Shown: positions 30,132 through 38,841 of the stretch, one piece after another
How the letters are laid out: the number at the start of each line of letters is the position of its first letter
Numbering within the stretch: position 1 is the stretch's first letter
Assembly: GCF_001042905.1 (NCBI RefSeq)
Contig: NZ_JYLB01000007.1
Location: forward strand, 124,001-188,000
Length of the DNA: 64,000 nt
Reading direction: 5' to 3'
From: Pseudomonas lini
Lineage (GTDB): Bacteria > Pseudomonadota > Gammaproteobacteria > Pseudomonadales > Pseudomonadaceae
Notes under the pieces: generated by a model
The model's input: only the letters and a program-made list of their open reading frames with translations
What the model was told of the DNA's origin: nothing
Databases searched by the model: none
Program-made: the position numbers and the translations under genes

Positions 30132-31214
30132 CTAAGGCGCGGCCGGCAACAGAAACCGTGCAATCACCGGCAAGTGATCGGAAATCCGTAACGTATCGTC
30201 CTGCCGCACCCGCGCTTCGACCCGTTTGAGGTGCGGGCTGTAAAACAGGTAGTCAACAGTCCGGTCCGGGCCATTCAAGCCTGGATCATTCGGGTAATGC
30301 GTCAGCCATTGCGCCCGGTCGATACCGCTGGCTTCGTTGTTGGTGGGGATCATCGGGTATTTGTCCCACAGCACATGCAGCGCGCTGTCGGCGGAGTAGG
30401 GCGTGCGTTGTTCAGCGGGCAGGCGTCGATACTGGCCCAGCGGCAACAGGTTGAAGTCGCCACCGATCAGCCACGGCGTGCCGCGGCTTTCATACTTGTC
30501 GAGGACCTTGGCCACGGCCGTCACCTGGCGTTGCAAGGTTTCGTCGAGCGCGGTGGTGGCACGTTCCAGATGGGTGTTGAACACGGCCATTTGGCCGCCG
30601 TTGCTCAATGGCAGGTGAGTGACCAGCAAGGCGTTTTTCGGCTCGAACTGACGGCTGATGAAATGGGTCGGTGCGACCGGTAATTGCAGGCGTTCGGCGT
30701 GTTCGATCTGGTAGCGGCTCAGGGTTGCCAATTGCCGGCCAACGCTTCCGTAGATGTGCGGTTCAGGCACGAAGTCGGCTTTCCAGTCGAAGGTTTGAGC
30801 GCTGCACGGATACAGGTCGGTGACTCGATCCTGAAGCAATTTGAACTGGTTCTGGTAGTCACTGGCCTTGGCGTCGTCATCGAGCTCCTGCAACAGCACG
30901 ATGTCCGGTTGCTCGTCGCGAATCACCCGCGCCACTTCGTCGAGGCTGAAGGCCATGTCTTCAGGTGTAGGACGCTCGTCGTTCCCCGCGGCCAGGTCGT
31001 TCCAGAACACGTAGCGCTTGCCTGCCAGATACTGGACGTTCCAGGTCATCACCTTCAGTGCCTGGCCGGGCACCAGCGTCGGCGCCTGGGCGTTACAACT
31101 GATTGACAGCACTTCCTTGGCCTGGGGGCGCCAGGTCAGGTTGTAGATCAGCAATGCAATCAGGCCAATGGCAATCAGCAAGCACAGCAGGGTGTAGCGC
31201 AGTAGACGGGTCAT
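30132..31214 (-). CDS. Membrane-anchored endonuclease/exonuclease/phosphatase-family protein
   Basis: A 360-residue protein with one N-terminal helix (MTRLLRYTLLCLLIAIGLIA) and an EEP-fold hydrolase domain. The metal and catalytic motifs are MTWNVQYLAGK (Asn), DIVLLQELDDD (Glu), FNTHLERATT (His), IGGDFNLLPLG (Asp/Asn) and LRISDHLPVIARF (Asp-His). It probably cuts phosphodiester or phosphomonoester bonds outside the membrane; the substrate is unknown. The start at 31214 puts the membrane helix at the N-terminus, as expected; the frame from 31277 is an extension. Confidence 0.85.
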   Translation of the reverse strand: MTRLLRYTLLCLLIAIGLIALLIYNLTWRPQAKEVLSISCNAQAPTLVPGQALKVMTWNVQYLAGKRYVFWNDLAAGNDERPTPEDMAFSLDEVARVIRDEQPDIVLLQELDDDAKASDYQNQFKLLQDRVTDLYPCSAQTFDWKADFVPEPHIYGSVGRQLATLSRYQIEHAERLQLPVAPTHFISRQFEPKNALLVTHLPLSNGGQMAVFNTHLERATTALDETLQRQVTAVAKVLDKYESRGTPWLIGGDFNLLPLGQYRRLPAEQRTPYSADSALHVLWDKYPMIPTNNEASGIDRAQWLTHYPNDPGLNGPDRTVDYLFYSPHLKRVEARVRQDDTLRISDHLPVIARFLLPAAP

Positions 31215-31288
31215 GGCTCGGCTTATAGCGTTACAAAATTGACCCCGAGCATAACCGAGAGCAGCGCCCAGGCCCAAGGGTAGAGCGC

Positions 31289-31963
31289 TCAGAGCGCTCC
31301 GTCAGCTTTCTCGGGTGCATCGGCGATCAGCATGAACAAACGGAACACCACCACGCTGGTGAACAGCTGCAGAAAGCTGTGGGCGCTGTCGATCAGCAGC
31401 GAGATCACCGGGTTCTGCGGATCAGGGTAAACCGCCAGCGTCGCCCCCTTGAGTACCCACAGCGGGGCCATCACGCACAAAATGCACACCAGAATCCGCA
31501 GGAAGTTTCCGCGGGTCAGGCGCAGGCTTTCCTTCATCGCCGCCAGCGGTGCCAGGCCGCGCAGCACCAGCAGGTATTCGCCGAACGCCAGCGTCACCAT
31601 CAACCAGATGCCCGGCAGGAAATACAGCGACAGGCCGATCAGGATCAGCAGTGTATTGAGGGCGGTCAGCAGGGCGAAACGCGGCCACAGGGTCGCGGAG
31701 GTCGCCAGCAAATCGCGGGTGCGCGGCGATTCGCCACGGCTGCGGGCATCGAGAAACAGGATCAGCGCGGCGGTGTACAGCGGATACACCAGCAGGCCGA
31801 CCAATACACTGATGCCGGGGAAGCCGTCAGGCTCGGTGGAGTGGTCGACCACTTGTTGCAGCAGCGCCTCGAAAATCACCAGCGGCAGGCACAGCTGCAC
31901 GATCTGGCGCAGATTGCGCTTGAAGAAATACAAAGAGTCACGCAGTACTTCGAACGGATTCAT
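31289..31963 (-). CDS. YciC-like inner-membrane protein
   Basis: A 224-residue protein with about five to six hydrophobic segments and the YciC/UPF0259 layout: an amphipathic N-terminal LRDSLYFFKRNLRQIVQLCL, TALNTLLILIGLSLYFLPGI, and LAAMKESLRLTRGNFLRILV. The function of this family is not known. It lies 74 bases upstream of the endonuclease-like gene on the same strand and may be co-transcribed with it. Confidence 0.75.
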   Translation of the reverse strand: MNPFEVLRDSLYFFKRNLRQIVQLCLPLVIFEALLQQVVDHSTEPDGFPGISVLVGLLVYPLYTAALILFLDARSRGESPRTRDLLATSATLWPRFALLTALNTLLILIGLSLYFLPGIWLMVTLAFGEYLLVLRGLAPLAAMKESLRLTRGNFLRILVCILCVMAPLWVLKGATLAVYPDPQNPVISLLIDSAHSFLQLFTSVVVFRLFMLIADAPEKADGAL

Positions 31964-32140
31964 CAGTCGGTATCGCAGGTTGAAAGCAGTGCCTCACTTT
32001 AACCGATGAACCCCTTTGGGACGCAAACGTAAACGTTCGGTAAAGGTCATTGAAACATCCTGTATCAGCCCCATTACTGGTGAGCACCTTATCCACCGTG
32101 GATGAGGGCGACGATTTTCCCGGCAATCTATGAGGTCGCC

Positions 32141-32881
32141 ATGAACAGCGAAGAACAAACCCTGATCGATGGACTGTTTTCCCGGCTGCAACAGGCCGAA
32201 ACGGATTCAGCCCCGCGCGACGCCCAGGCCGAAGCGCGGATCAAGGAGCACCTGACTCGCCAGCCAGCGGCGGGCTATTTCATGACCCAGGCGATTCTGG
32301 TGCAAGAGGCAGCCATCAAGAGCCTCGACGAACAGAACAAACAACTCACCCAACAAGCCCAGCAATTGCAGGCTGAACTGCAATCGGCCAAGGCTCAGAC
32401 GGCGGCCCCGGCGCCGAGCGGCGGTGGCTTTTTGTCGAGCATCTTCGGTGGTAGCTCCCGTGATCCGCAGCCTGCGCCGACTCAAAGCGCAGCTCCGTCG
32501 AATGGCGGCTGGCGTGAACCGGGGCGGCCGTCGTTCAACTCGCAGCCGCCACAGCAAAACTTCGGTGCGCCGCCTCAACAGAACTACGCCCCGCAACAAC
32601 CGGTCGGCAGTGGTTTCCTCGGCGGCGCGTTGAAAACTGCAGCGGGTGTGGCCGGTGGCGTGATGCTGGCGCAAGGCATCAGCAGCCTGTTCCAACACAA
32701 TCAGCAGCCGGAAGTGGTTGAAGTCATCAAGGAACAACCGGCTCAGGTCAACGATCAGAGCGACAGCGGCAATGATCAGCGCGTGGCTGACAACTCCAGC
32801 GACGAAGGCGGATTCGCCGACGCTGATTACAACGATGACAGCTCATCGTTCTTCGGTGGCGATGACGACTCCTTCGTCTGA
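32141..32881 (+). CDS. DUF2076 family protein
   Basis: A 246-residue protein. The N-terminal ~100 residues are helical (MNSEEQTLIDGLFSRLQQAE; SLDEQNKQLTQQAQQLQAEL, a likely coiled coil), followed by a Gln/Pro/Asn-rich linker, a Gly/Ala-rich hydrophobic segment (GSGFLGGALKTAAGVAGGVM, about 162-185) and a strongly acidic C-terminus rich in Asp and Ser. This is the DUF2076 layout, of unknown function. The ATG at 32141 follows GAGGTCGCC; the upstream in-frame ATG at 32102 lacks a site. Confidence 0.78.
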   Translation: MNSEEQTLIDGLFSRLQQAETDSAPRDAQAEARIKEHLTRQPAAGYFMTQAILVQEAAIKSLDEQNKQLTQQAQQLQAELQSAKAQTAAPAPSGGGFLSSIFGGSSRDPQPAPTQSAAPSNGGWREPGRPSFNSQPPQQNFGAPPQQNYAPQQPVGSGFLGGALKTAAGVAGGVMLAQGISSLFQHNQQPEVVEVIKEQPAQVNDQSDSGNDQRVADNSSDEGGFADADYNDDSSSFFGGDDDSFV

Positions 32882-32888
32882 TACATCT

Positions 32889-32918
32889 GTGGCGAGGGAG
32901 CAAGCTCCCTCGCCACAT
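32889..32918. repeat. Palindromic REP-type hairpin, family D
   Basis: TGTGGCGAGGGAG, loop CAAG, CTCCCTCGCCACA: a perfect 13-bp stem 8 bases after the DUF2076 stop. It probably ends that transcript, but no T-run follows. Confidence 0.75.
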
Positions 32919-33023
32919 GGCCGATTATTCGCGGAACAATCCTTTGGGCTGGCATACTGGGCAACTTTTCAGGCCCTGGTGCCTGAACCTGCCCGCGCTT
33001 CGGCACGCTAATGAGGATGTACG

Positions 33024-33503
33024 GTGAAAAAAATCGCAGTGTTCGCCGATGTCCAGAACCTCTATTACACCGTGCGTCAGGCTTATGGTTGCCACTTCAA
33101 CTACGCCGCGCTGTGGGCTGACGTCAGTAAAGAAGGGCAGATCGTCGAGGCCTATGCCTATGCGATCGATCGTGGCGACAGCAAGCAGCAGCAGTTTCAG
33201 CAGATCCTGCGCAATCTCGGCTTCATCGTGAAGCTCAAGCCCTACATCCAGCGCAGCGACGGTTCGGCCAAAGGCGACTGGGACGTGGGCATCACCCTCG
33301 ACATCATGGACGCCGCCGACCATGTCGACGAAGTGGTGCTGGCCTCCGGTGATGGTGATTTCGACATGCTGCTGGAACGCATCATCAGCAAGCACGGCGT
33401 GCAAGCGGTGGCCTATGGTGTGCCCGGTCTCACCGCCAATTCGCTGATCCGCGCCGCCAGCCGTTACGTGCCGATCGAAGGCGCGCTGCTGCTCAAGAAT
33501 TGA
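33024..33503 (+). CDS. NYN-domain (LabA-type) putative ribonuclease
   Basis: A 159-residue PIN-like NYN protein. It starts at a GTG preceded by GAGG and reads KKIAVFADVQNLYY. Acidic metal-site residues are seen in FADVQNLYYTV (Asp9), KGDWDVGITLDIMDAA (Asp91, Asp99) and LASGDGDFDMLLERI (Asp114, Asp116). NYN proteins are usually metal-dependent RNases; the target is unknown. It lies 22 bases upstream of an exonuclease gene, so the two may form a nuclease operon. Confidence 0.85.
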   Translation: MKKIAVFADVQNLYYTVRQAYGCHFNYAALWADVSKEGQIVEAYAYAIDRGDSKQQQFQQILRNLGFIVKLKPYIQRSDGSAKGDWDVGITLDIMDAADHVDEVVLASGDGDFDMLLERIISKHGVQAVAYGVPGLTANSLIRAASRYVPIEGALLLKN

Positions 33504-33525
33504 TTTTTACGGAGTTGAAACAGGT

Positions 33526-34137
33526 TTGGAACGCATAGCAGTCATCGACTTTGAAACCACCGGACTCTCCCCGAGCAGCAGCTGTCGGGCCACGGAAATT
33601 GCCGTGGTGATTCTTGAACAGGGGCGCATCGTCGAGCGTTATCAAAGCCTGATGAACGCCGGCGTGCGAGTGCCGGCCTTTATCGAGCAACTCACCGGCA
33701 TCAGCAACGCCATGCTGCGCACCGCGCCCTCGGCCGAGCAGGTGATGAACGAGGTCAATGAATTCGTCGGCATCACACCGCTGCTGGCGCACAACGCTGC
33801 GTTCGACCAGAAGTTCTGGGACTACGAGCTCGGACGAATCAAGCGCACACGCTTGCAGAACTTTGCCTGCTCACTGTTACTCGCCCGCCGCCTGATGCCC
33901 GCCGCGCCGGACCACAAACTCGGCACCCTCACCACGTTCGCCAGCCTGCCCAATACCGGCAAGGCTCACCGGGCCATGGCCGATGCCGAAATGGCGGCCA
34001 ACCTGACGGCGCACTTGGCTGAAGAGTTGCGGCGCAAGCATGGGTTGCGGGAGTTGTCCCATGATCTGCTCGTCAGTTTGCAGAAAGTGCCGGCGGCGAA
34101 GATCAATGAGCATTTGAAGCGGTATCGTGGGTTCTGA
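33526..34137 (+). CDS. DnaQ-like 3'-5' exonuclease
   Basis: A 203-residue DEDDh exonuclease with VIDFETTGLSPSSS (Asp, Glu), LLAHNAAFDQKFWDYEL (Asp) and GKAHRAMADAEMAANLTAHL (His, Asp). It resembles stand-alone PolC/DnaQ-type proofreading domains rather than DNA polymerase III epsilon of the main replisome. The start is a TTG at 33526 with GGAG 11 bases upstream; there is no ATG that keeps the first motif. It lies 22 bases after the NYN gene. Confidence 0.88.
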   Translation: MERIAVIDFETTGLSPSSSCRATEIAVVILEQGRIVERYQSLMNAGVRVPAFIEQLTGISNAMLRTAPSAEQVMNEVNEFVGITPLLAHNAAFDQKFWDYELGRIKRTRLQNFACSLLLARRLMPAAPDHKLGTLTTFASLPNTGKAHRAMADAEMAANLTAHLAEELRRKHGLRELSHDLLVSLQKVPAAKINEHLKRYRGF

Positions 34138-34158
34138 CAGAAACACCACTGAACCCCT

Positions 34159-34252
34159 GTAGGAGCTGTCGAGTGAAACGAGGCTGCGATCTTTTGACTT
34201 TTAAGATCAAGATCAAAAGATCGCAGCCTCGTTTCACTCGACAGCTCCTACA
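34159..34252. repeat. REPIN, family C
   Basis: Arms GTAGGAGCTGTCGAGTGAAA (34160) and its complement (ending 34251), about 43 bases long and nearly perfect. It lies between convergent exonuclease and Lrp genes. Confidence 0.88.
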
Positions 34253-34258
34253 AGAGAA

Positions 34259-34714
34259 CTATTTGCCATTCCCTTCCAACTGCCCCAACGGCACACGCTT
34301 TTCAATGGCGCTGGACAGCACGATCGAGGTCTTGCTGAACCCGAACGTGGCGATCCGGTTGATCAACTCTTCCAGCTCCGGCATCGAGCCCACCGCCGCT
34401 TGCATGATCACGCAGGGGTCGCCGGTGACGCGATGGCATTCGGTGAGTTGTGGGATTTTGATCAGTTCGTCGTAGGTTTTCTGGTTGCCGTGCTGATTCA
34501 GGCGCAGTTCGATGACGCACTGGATCGGTAGGCCGAGTTTGGCCATGTCGACTTTCGCCTGGTAGCCGGTGATCACCCCGCAGGTCTCAAGTTTGGCCAC
34601 GCGCTCGGCCACCGCCGGAGCGGACAGGTTCACCTTGCGCGCCAGCTCGGCGTAGGACGCACGACCGTTTTCCAACAGGGCGCTGAGGAGCATGCGGTCG
34701 TATTTGTCCATCAT
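34259..34714 (-). CDS. Lrp/AsnC-family transcriptional regulator
   Basis: A 151-residue regulator: winged helix-turn-helix (DKYDRMLLSALLENGRASYA; ELARKVNLSAPAVAERVAKL) and a RAM domain (IQCVIELRLNQHGNQKTYDE; RVTGDPCVIMQAAVGSMPEL). Two adjacent in-frame ATGs (34714, 34711) follow AGGA; either may be used. It is divergent from an EamA exporter with 160 bases between them, holding an 11-bp perfect inverted repeat. Such pairs usually control the exporter in response to an amino acid or related compound. Confidence 0.92.
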   Translation of the reverse strand: MMDKYDRMLLSALLENGRASYAELARKVNLSAPAVAERVAKLETCGVITGYQAKVDMAKLGLPIQCVIELRLNQHGNQKTYDELIKIPQLTECHRVTGDPCVIMQAAVGSMPELEELINRIATFGFSKTSIVLSSAIEKRVPLGQLEGNGK

Positions 34715-34750
34715 GGCATTCCTGAAAAAAGGCTGACTTTCGAAAGCACG

Positions 34751-34800
34751 GTTTATAGCGCTGAACTCCGTGTTTTGAAAAGTGTACTGGCGCTATAAAC
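34751..34800. promoter_or_regulatory. Perfect 11-bp inverted repeat in Lrp-exporter divergent promoter
   Basis: GTTTATAGCGC (34751-34761) and GCGCTATAAAC (34790-34800), 28-base spacer, centred between the two divergent starts. Arm centres are 39 bases apart, close to four helical turns, as expected for a DNA-wrapping Lrp-family oligomer. Confidence 0.65.
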
Positions 34801-34874
34801 AGGTTTTGTAACTTATTTTCTGCCGTTGGCCTTTCTAGAATAGCTGCTCTCTTTGTCTTGTTCTCGAGCTGCCC

Positions 34875-35801
34875 ATGCCTGGCATACGCCGTTTTTCCTT
34901 ACCGCTGATCGCTGCTTTTTTCGCGCTGTACGTGATTTGGGGATCGACCTACCTGGTGATTCGCATCGGCGTGCAGTACTGGCCGCCGTTGTTGCTCGCC
35001 GGTATCCGCTTCGTGATCGCCGGGACGTTGATGTACGCGTTCCTGCGTTGGCGCGGGGCACCTGCACCGACGTGGGCGCAATGGAAAGCGGCGGGGATCA
35101 TCGGGATTTTACTGCTGACCTTCGGTAACGGTGCGGTGAGTGTCGCCGAGCATACGGGCGTGGCCTCCGGCGTTGCGGCGTTGGCGGTGGCGACGGTGCC
35201 GCTGTTTACCTTGCTGTGTGGATATTTCTGGGGGGCGCGTAATACCCGTCTCGAATGGGCCGGGATTGTGCTCGGGCTGATCGGCATCGCCATGCTCAAC
35301 CTCGGTTCCAACCTGCAATCGAGCCCATTGGGCGCGGCGTTGCTGGTGTTCGCGGCGGCGTCCTGGGCTTTCGGTTCGGTGTGGAGCAAACACTTGCCGT
35401 TGCCGCAGGGCGCGATGGCAAGTGCCGTGGAAATGCTGGTGGGCGGCGTGGTGTTGTTGATCGGCAGCGCGGTGAGTGGCGAGCATCTGGAGGCCATGCC
35501 GCCGATCGAAGGTTGGGCCGCATTGGCCTATCTGACGTTCTTCGGTTCGATCATTGCCTTCAACGCCTACATGTACCTGCTGAAACACGTGCGTCCGGCG
35601 GCGGCCACCAGTTATGCCTACGTCAACCCGGCGGTGGCGGTGTTGCTGGGTATCGTATTTGTTGGCGAGACCATCGGTATCGAAGAAGCGCTGGCCATGA
35701 CAGTGATCATCAGTGCCGTGGTGTTGATCGGGTTGCCGCAGTGGCGCCGAGGTGCCAATCGGCCTGCGGTAGTGGTGCCGACAGAATCCCGCGCGAATTA
35801 G
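34875..35801 (+). CDS. yedA: EamA-family exporter (YedA-like)
   Basis: A 308-residue inner-membrane protein with ten predicted helices in two EamA repeats (about 10-140 and 150-290). It opens LPLIAAFFALYVIWGSTYLV, with PPLLLAGIRFVIAG and, in the second half, ATSYAYVNPAVAVLLGIVFV. These marks fit the YedA branch of the drug/metabolite transporter superfamily. The substrate is unknown; the divergent Lrp-type regulator hints at an amino acid or a derivative. The symbol is by similarity to E. coli. Confidence 0.85.
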   Translation: MPGIRRFSLPLIAAFFALYVIWGSTYLVIRIGVQYWPPLLLAGIRFVIAGTLMYAFLRWRGAPAPTWAQWKAAGIIGILLLTFGNGAVSVAEHTGVASGVAALAVATVPLFTLLCGYFWGARNTRLEWAGIVLGLIGIAMLNLGSNLQSSPLGAALLVFAAASWAFGSVWSKHLPLPQGAMASAVEMLVGGVVLLIGSAVSGEHLEAMPPIEGWAALAYLTFFGSIIAFNAYMYLLKHVRPAAATSYAYVNPAVAVLLGIVFVGETIGIEEALAMTVIISAVVLIGLPQWRRGANRPAVVVPTESRAN

Positions 35802-35864
35802 GGTAAACTGCGCGCCATTGCACACTCTTTGCACAATCGCGCTGAATTTTCCTACGGTACTCCC

Positions 35865-37199
35865 ATGACTTTCGCCACCCTTGGCCTGATCGAACCTTTG
35901 CTGCGCGCTCTCGAGACGCTCGGCTACCAGACCCCTACGCCGGTGCAGACACAAGCGATTCCGGCGGTGCTGGCCGGTCGTGACCTGATGGCCGCAGCCC
36001 AGACCGGCACCGGCAAGACCGCCGGTTTCGCCTTGCCGCTGCTGCAATTGCTGGCCATGGAAGGGCCGAAAGTCAGCGCCAACTCCGTGCGCGCACTGAT
36101 CCTGGTGCCGACCCGCGAACTGGCCGAGCAGGTTCACGAAAGCGTGCGTCAGTACGCCGAGAACCTGCCGTTGAGCACGTACGCGGTGTACGGCGGCGTC
36201 AGCATCAACCCGCAAATGATGAAGCTGCGCAAAGGCGTCGACCTGTTGGTGGCGACTCCGGGTCGCTTGCTCGACCTGTTCCGTCAGAACGCGCTCAAGT
36301 TCAACCAGTTGCAAACCCTGGTACTGGACGAAGCCGATCGTATGCTCGATCTGGGCTTTTCCGAAGAGCTGGGGAACATCTACAAAGCGCTGCCGAAGAA
36401 ACGTCAGACGCTGTTGTTCTCCGCGACCTTCTCCGACGCCATCCGCACGCTGGCCGGGCAAATGCTCAACGACCCGCTGAGCATCGAAGTCAGCCCGCGC
36501 AACGTCGCTGCCAACACCGTCAAGCAATGGGTGGTGACGGTGGACAAGAAACGCAAGTCGGAGCTGTTCGTTCACTTGATGCGCAAGGGCAAGTGGAAGC
36601 AGGTGCTGGTGTTTGCCAAGACCCGTAACGGCGTAGATGCACTGGTGGAAAAACTCCAGGGCCTGGGCATCAATGCCGACGGCATTCACGGCGACAAACC
36701 TCAGGCGACCCGTCAGCGGGCACTGGATCGTTTCAAGGCCAGTGAAGTGCAGATCCTTGTAGCTACTGACGTGGCAGCGCGTGGTCTGGATATCGAAGAT
36801 TTGCCATTGGTGGTCAATTTCGACCTGCCGATCGTGGCAGAGGACTACATCCACCGTATCGGTCGCACCGGTCGTGCGGGCGCAACCGGGCAGGCTATTT
36901 CGCTGGTGTGCGCCGATGAGGTGAATCAGCTGTCAGCCATCGAGATGTTGACCCGTCAGACGTTGACTCGCCAAATGGAACAGGACTTCGAGCCTGAGCA
37001 CCGCGTGCCGGATACTGATGCCAGCGGTCAGGTTGTCAAGAAGCCGAAAAAACCGAAGAAGCCAAAAACTTCGAGTGGCGGCAAGCGCAATTTGGGCAAG
37101 TGGGTTGAGAGCGGGGATGCTTCGGCGCCGGAGCCTTCGATCAAGCCTGTGCGTAAAGTGCCAGTGTTTAATACCGGGCCGCGTAAGCGTAAGCCTTGA
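35865..37199 (+). CDS. rhlE: DEAD-box RNA helicase RhlE
   Basis: A 444-residue RNA helicase. Q motif GYQTPTPVQTQAIP, Walker A AAQTGTGKTAGFALPLL, PTRELAEQV, DEAD box LVLDEADRMLDLGF, SAT in LLFSATFSDA, and VI in HRIGRTGRAGATGQAISLV. After about residue 375 comes a Lys/Pro-rich basic tail (VKKPKKPKKPKTSSGG) typical of RhlE proteins and thought to bind RNA. RhlE helps ribosome and RNA turnover, especially in the cold. The ATG at 35865 is used; 12 extra residues from 35829 do not fit the family. Confidence 0.92.
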   Translation: MTFATLGLIEPLLRALETLGYQTPTPVQTQAIPAVLAGRDLMAAAQTGTGKTAGFALPLLQLLAMEGPKVSANSVRALILVPTRELAEQVHESVRQYAENLPLSTYAVYGGVSINPQMMKLRKGVDLLVATPGRLLDLFRQNALKFNQLQTLVLDEADRMLDLGFSEELGNIYKALPKKRQTLLFSATFSDAIRTLAGQMLNDPLSIEVSPRNVAANTVKQWVVTVDKKRKSELFVHLMRKGKWKQVLVFAKTRNGVDALVEKLQGLGINADGIHGDKPQATRQRALDRFKASEVQILVATDVAARGLDIEDLPLVVNFDLPIVAEDYIHRIGRTGRAGATGQAISLVCADEVNQLSAIEMLTRQTLTRQMEQDFEPEHRVPDTDASGQVVKKPKKPKKPKTSSGGKRNLGKWVESGDASAPEPSIKPVRKVPVFNTGPRKRKP

Positions 37200-37208
37200 T
37201 CCTCTGAG

Positions 37209-37318
37209 GATCGTTCCCACGCTCTGCGTGGGAACGCCTCAATGGACGCTCTGCGTCCGCTTCGGTAGGGACGCGGAGCGTCCCGGGCTGCATTCCCACG
37301 CAGAGCGTGGGAACGATC
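37209..37318. repeat. Nested inverted repeat, family E
   Basis: Outer arms GATCGTTCCCACGCTCTGCG (37209) and its complement ending 37318 are perfect over 26 bases. Each arm is itself a hairpin (CCCACG/CGTGGG), and an inner pair GGACGCTCTGCGTCC / GGGACGCGGAGCGTCC lies between. It separates convergent rhlE and the flavoprotein gene. Confidence 0.8.
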
Positions 37319-38558
37319 AGTGTCGGTGTTTCAACCACTCCACCACCCCCAACCCAGCCGCTCGACCACTGGCGAAACACGCGGTCAGCAGATAGCCGCC
37401 GGTCGGCGCTTCCCAATCGAGCATTTCACCCGCGCAGAACACGCCGGGCAGTTGCTTGAGCATCAAACGTTCATCCATCGACTCGAACATCACGCCCCCC
37501 GCGCTGCTGATGGCCTCGTCCAATGGCCGGGTTTTCACCAGCGTCAGCGGCAATGCCTTGATCGCTTTGGCCAGCAATGCCGGATCGGTAAAGTAGTCGG
37601 CCGGTGTCAGTTCGCGCAGCAACGCCGCTTTCACGCCATCAAGCCCCAGCTGACTGTGCAGGTGTTTGGACATGGAACGAGAGCCACGCGGTTTACTCAG
37701 CGCAGTTTGAATTTTATCCACAGGCTTGCCCGGCAACAGATCGAGATGAATGGTTGCCGAGCCATGTTGATTGATCGCTTCGCGGATCGGTGCCGACAAG
37801 GCGTAGATCAAACTGCCTTCAATTCCCGTGGCAGTGATCACGCATTCTCCGAGTCGCGGCACGTCGTCATTGAGGCCAATGGCGATGTTTTTCAGCGGGG
37901 CACCTGCGAATTTGCTGACCATCAGTTCGCTCCAAGCCTGCACCTCGAAGCCGCAATTGCTCGGTTGCAATGGCGCCAGTCCTACACCGCGCTGTTCCAG
38001 CGGCAGCATCCAGGCACCGTCCGAACCGAGACGCGACCAACTGCCGCCGCCGAGGGCCAGTAAGGTCGCATCCACTTGAACGTGTTTTTCGCCTTCGGGA
38101 CTGTCGATGCGCAAGTCACCGTTGTCATCCCAACCGAGCCAGCGATGGCGGGTGTGGATAACTACGCCGGCATCGCGCAGGCGTTTGAGCCAGGCACGTA
38201 ACAGGGGCGCGGCTTTCATGTCTGTGGGAAACACCCGGCCGGAGCTGCCGACAAAGGTTTCGATGCCCAGATCATGAATCCATTGGCACAAGGCGTCGGC
38301 GCCGAAGGACCGTAACAGCGGTGCAATCTGCGGCGCCCGTTCGGCATAGCGTGAGAGAAACGCCGGGTAGGCTTCGGAATGGGTGATGTTCATGCCGCCG
38401 ACGCCGGCGAGGAGGAATTTTCGCCCCACTGAAGGCATGCCGTCGTACAGGTCGACTTTGATCCCGGACTGGCTCAGCACTTCAGCCGCCATCAAACCGG
38501 CAGGGCCGCCGCCGATGATGGCGACGCGAGGGGGGAGGGAAGTGGAGGGCTGGGTCAT
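37317..38558 (-). CDS. FAD-dependent oxidoreductase (HI0933/TIGR03862-type)
   Basis: A 413-residue flavoprotein. The dinucleotide-binding motif VAIIGGGPAGLMAAEVLSQS starts near residue 12, followed by GRKFLLAGVGGMNITHSEA, ATLLALGGGSWSRLGSDGAW and the C-terminal FCAGEMLDWEAPTGGYLLTA. These are marks of the HI0933-like family of undetermined substrate. It is convergent with rhlE. Confidence 0.85.
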   Translation of the reverse strand: MTQPSTSLPPRVAIIGGGPAGLMAAEVLSQSGIKVDLYDGMPSVGRKFLLAGVGGMNITHSEAYPAFLSRYAERAPQIAPLLRSFGADALCQWIHDLGIETFVGSSGRVFPTDMKAAPLLRAWLKRLRDAGVVIHTRHRWLGWDDNGDLRIDSPEGEKHVQVDATLLALGGGSWSRLGSDGAWMLPLEQRGVGLAPLQPSNCGFEVQAWSELMVSKFAGAPLKNIAIGLNDDVPRLGECVITATGIEGSLIYALSAPIREAINQHGSATIHLDLLPGKPVDKIQTALSKPRGSRSMSKHLHSQLGLDGVKAALLRELTPADYFTDPALLAKAIKALPLTLVKTRPLDEAISSAGGVMFESMDERLMLKQLPGVFCAGEMLDWEAPTGGYLLTACFASGRAAGLGVVEWLKHRH

Positions 38559-38610
38559 GGAATGCGCTGCGGTTTGGCGGAATGAAGCCGGGCATTCTAT
38601 CAGCCCCGAT

Positions 38611-38706
38611 CAATGTGGGAGCGGGCTTGCTCGCGAAAGCGGTGGGTCAGTCGATATCAATGTTGATTGTTAAATCGCCTTCGCGAGCAAGCCCGCTCCC
38701 ACATTT
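38611..38706. repeat. REPIN, family B
   Basis: Arms CAATGTGGGAGCGGGCTTGC (38611) and its complement near 38706, perfect over at least 25 bases, in the divergent-side space between the flavoprotein start and the deacetylase-like gene end. Confidence 0.85.
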
Positions 38707-38841
38707 GATCTTCGGTGTTCTCAAAAGGCTGGTTAAAAAACAACCACCGTTCTGAAGCCTACACCCCGCATGGCCTGCAGCCCCTTTCACTCAGGTTATC
38801 CACAGGCGGTTCCACAGGCATTGTGGGTAAAGACCCATAGA

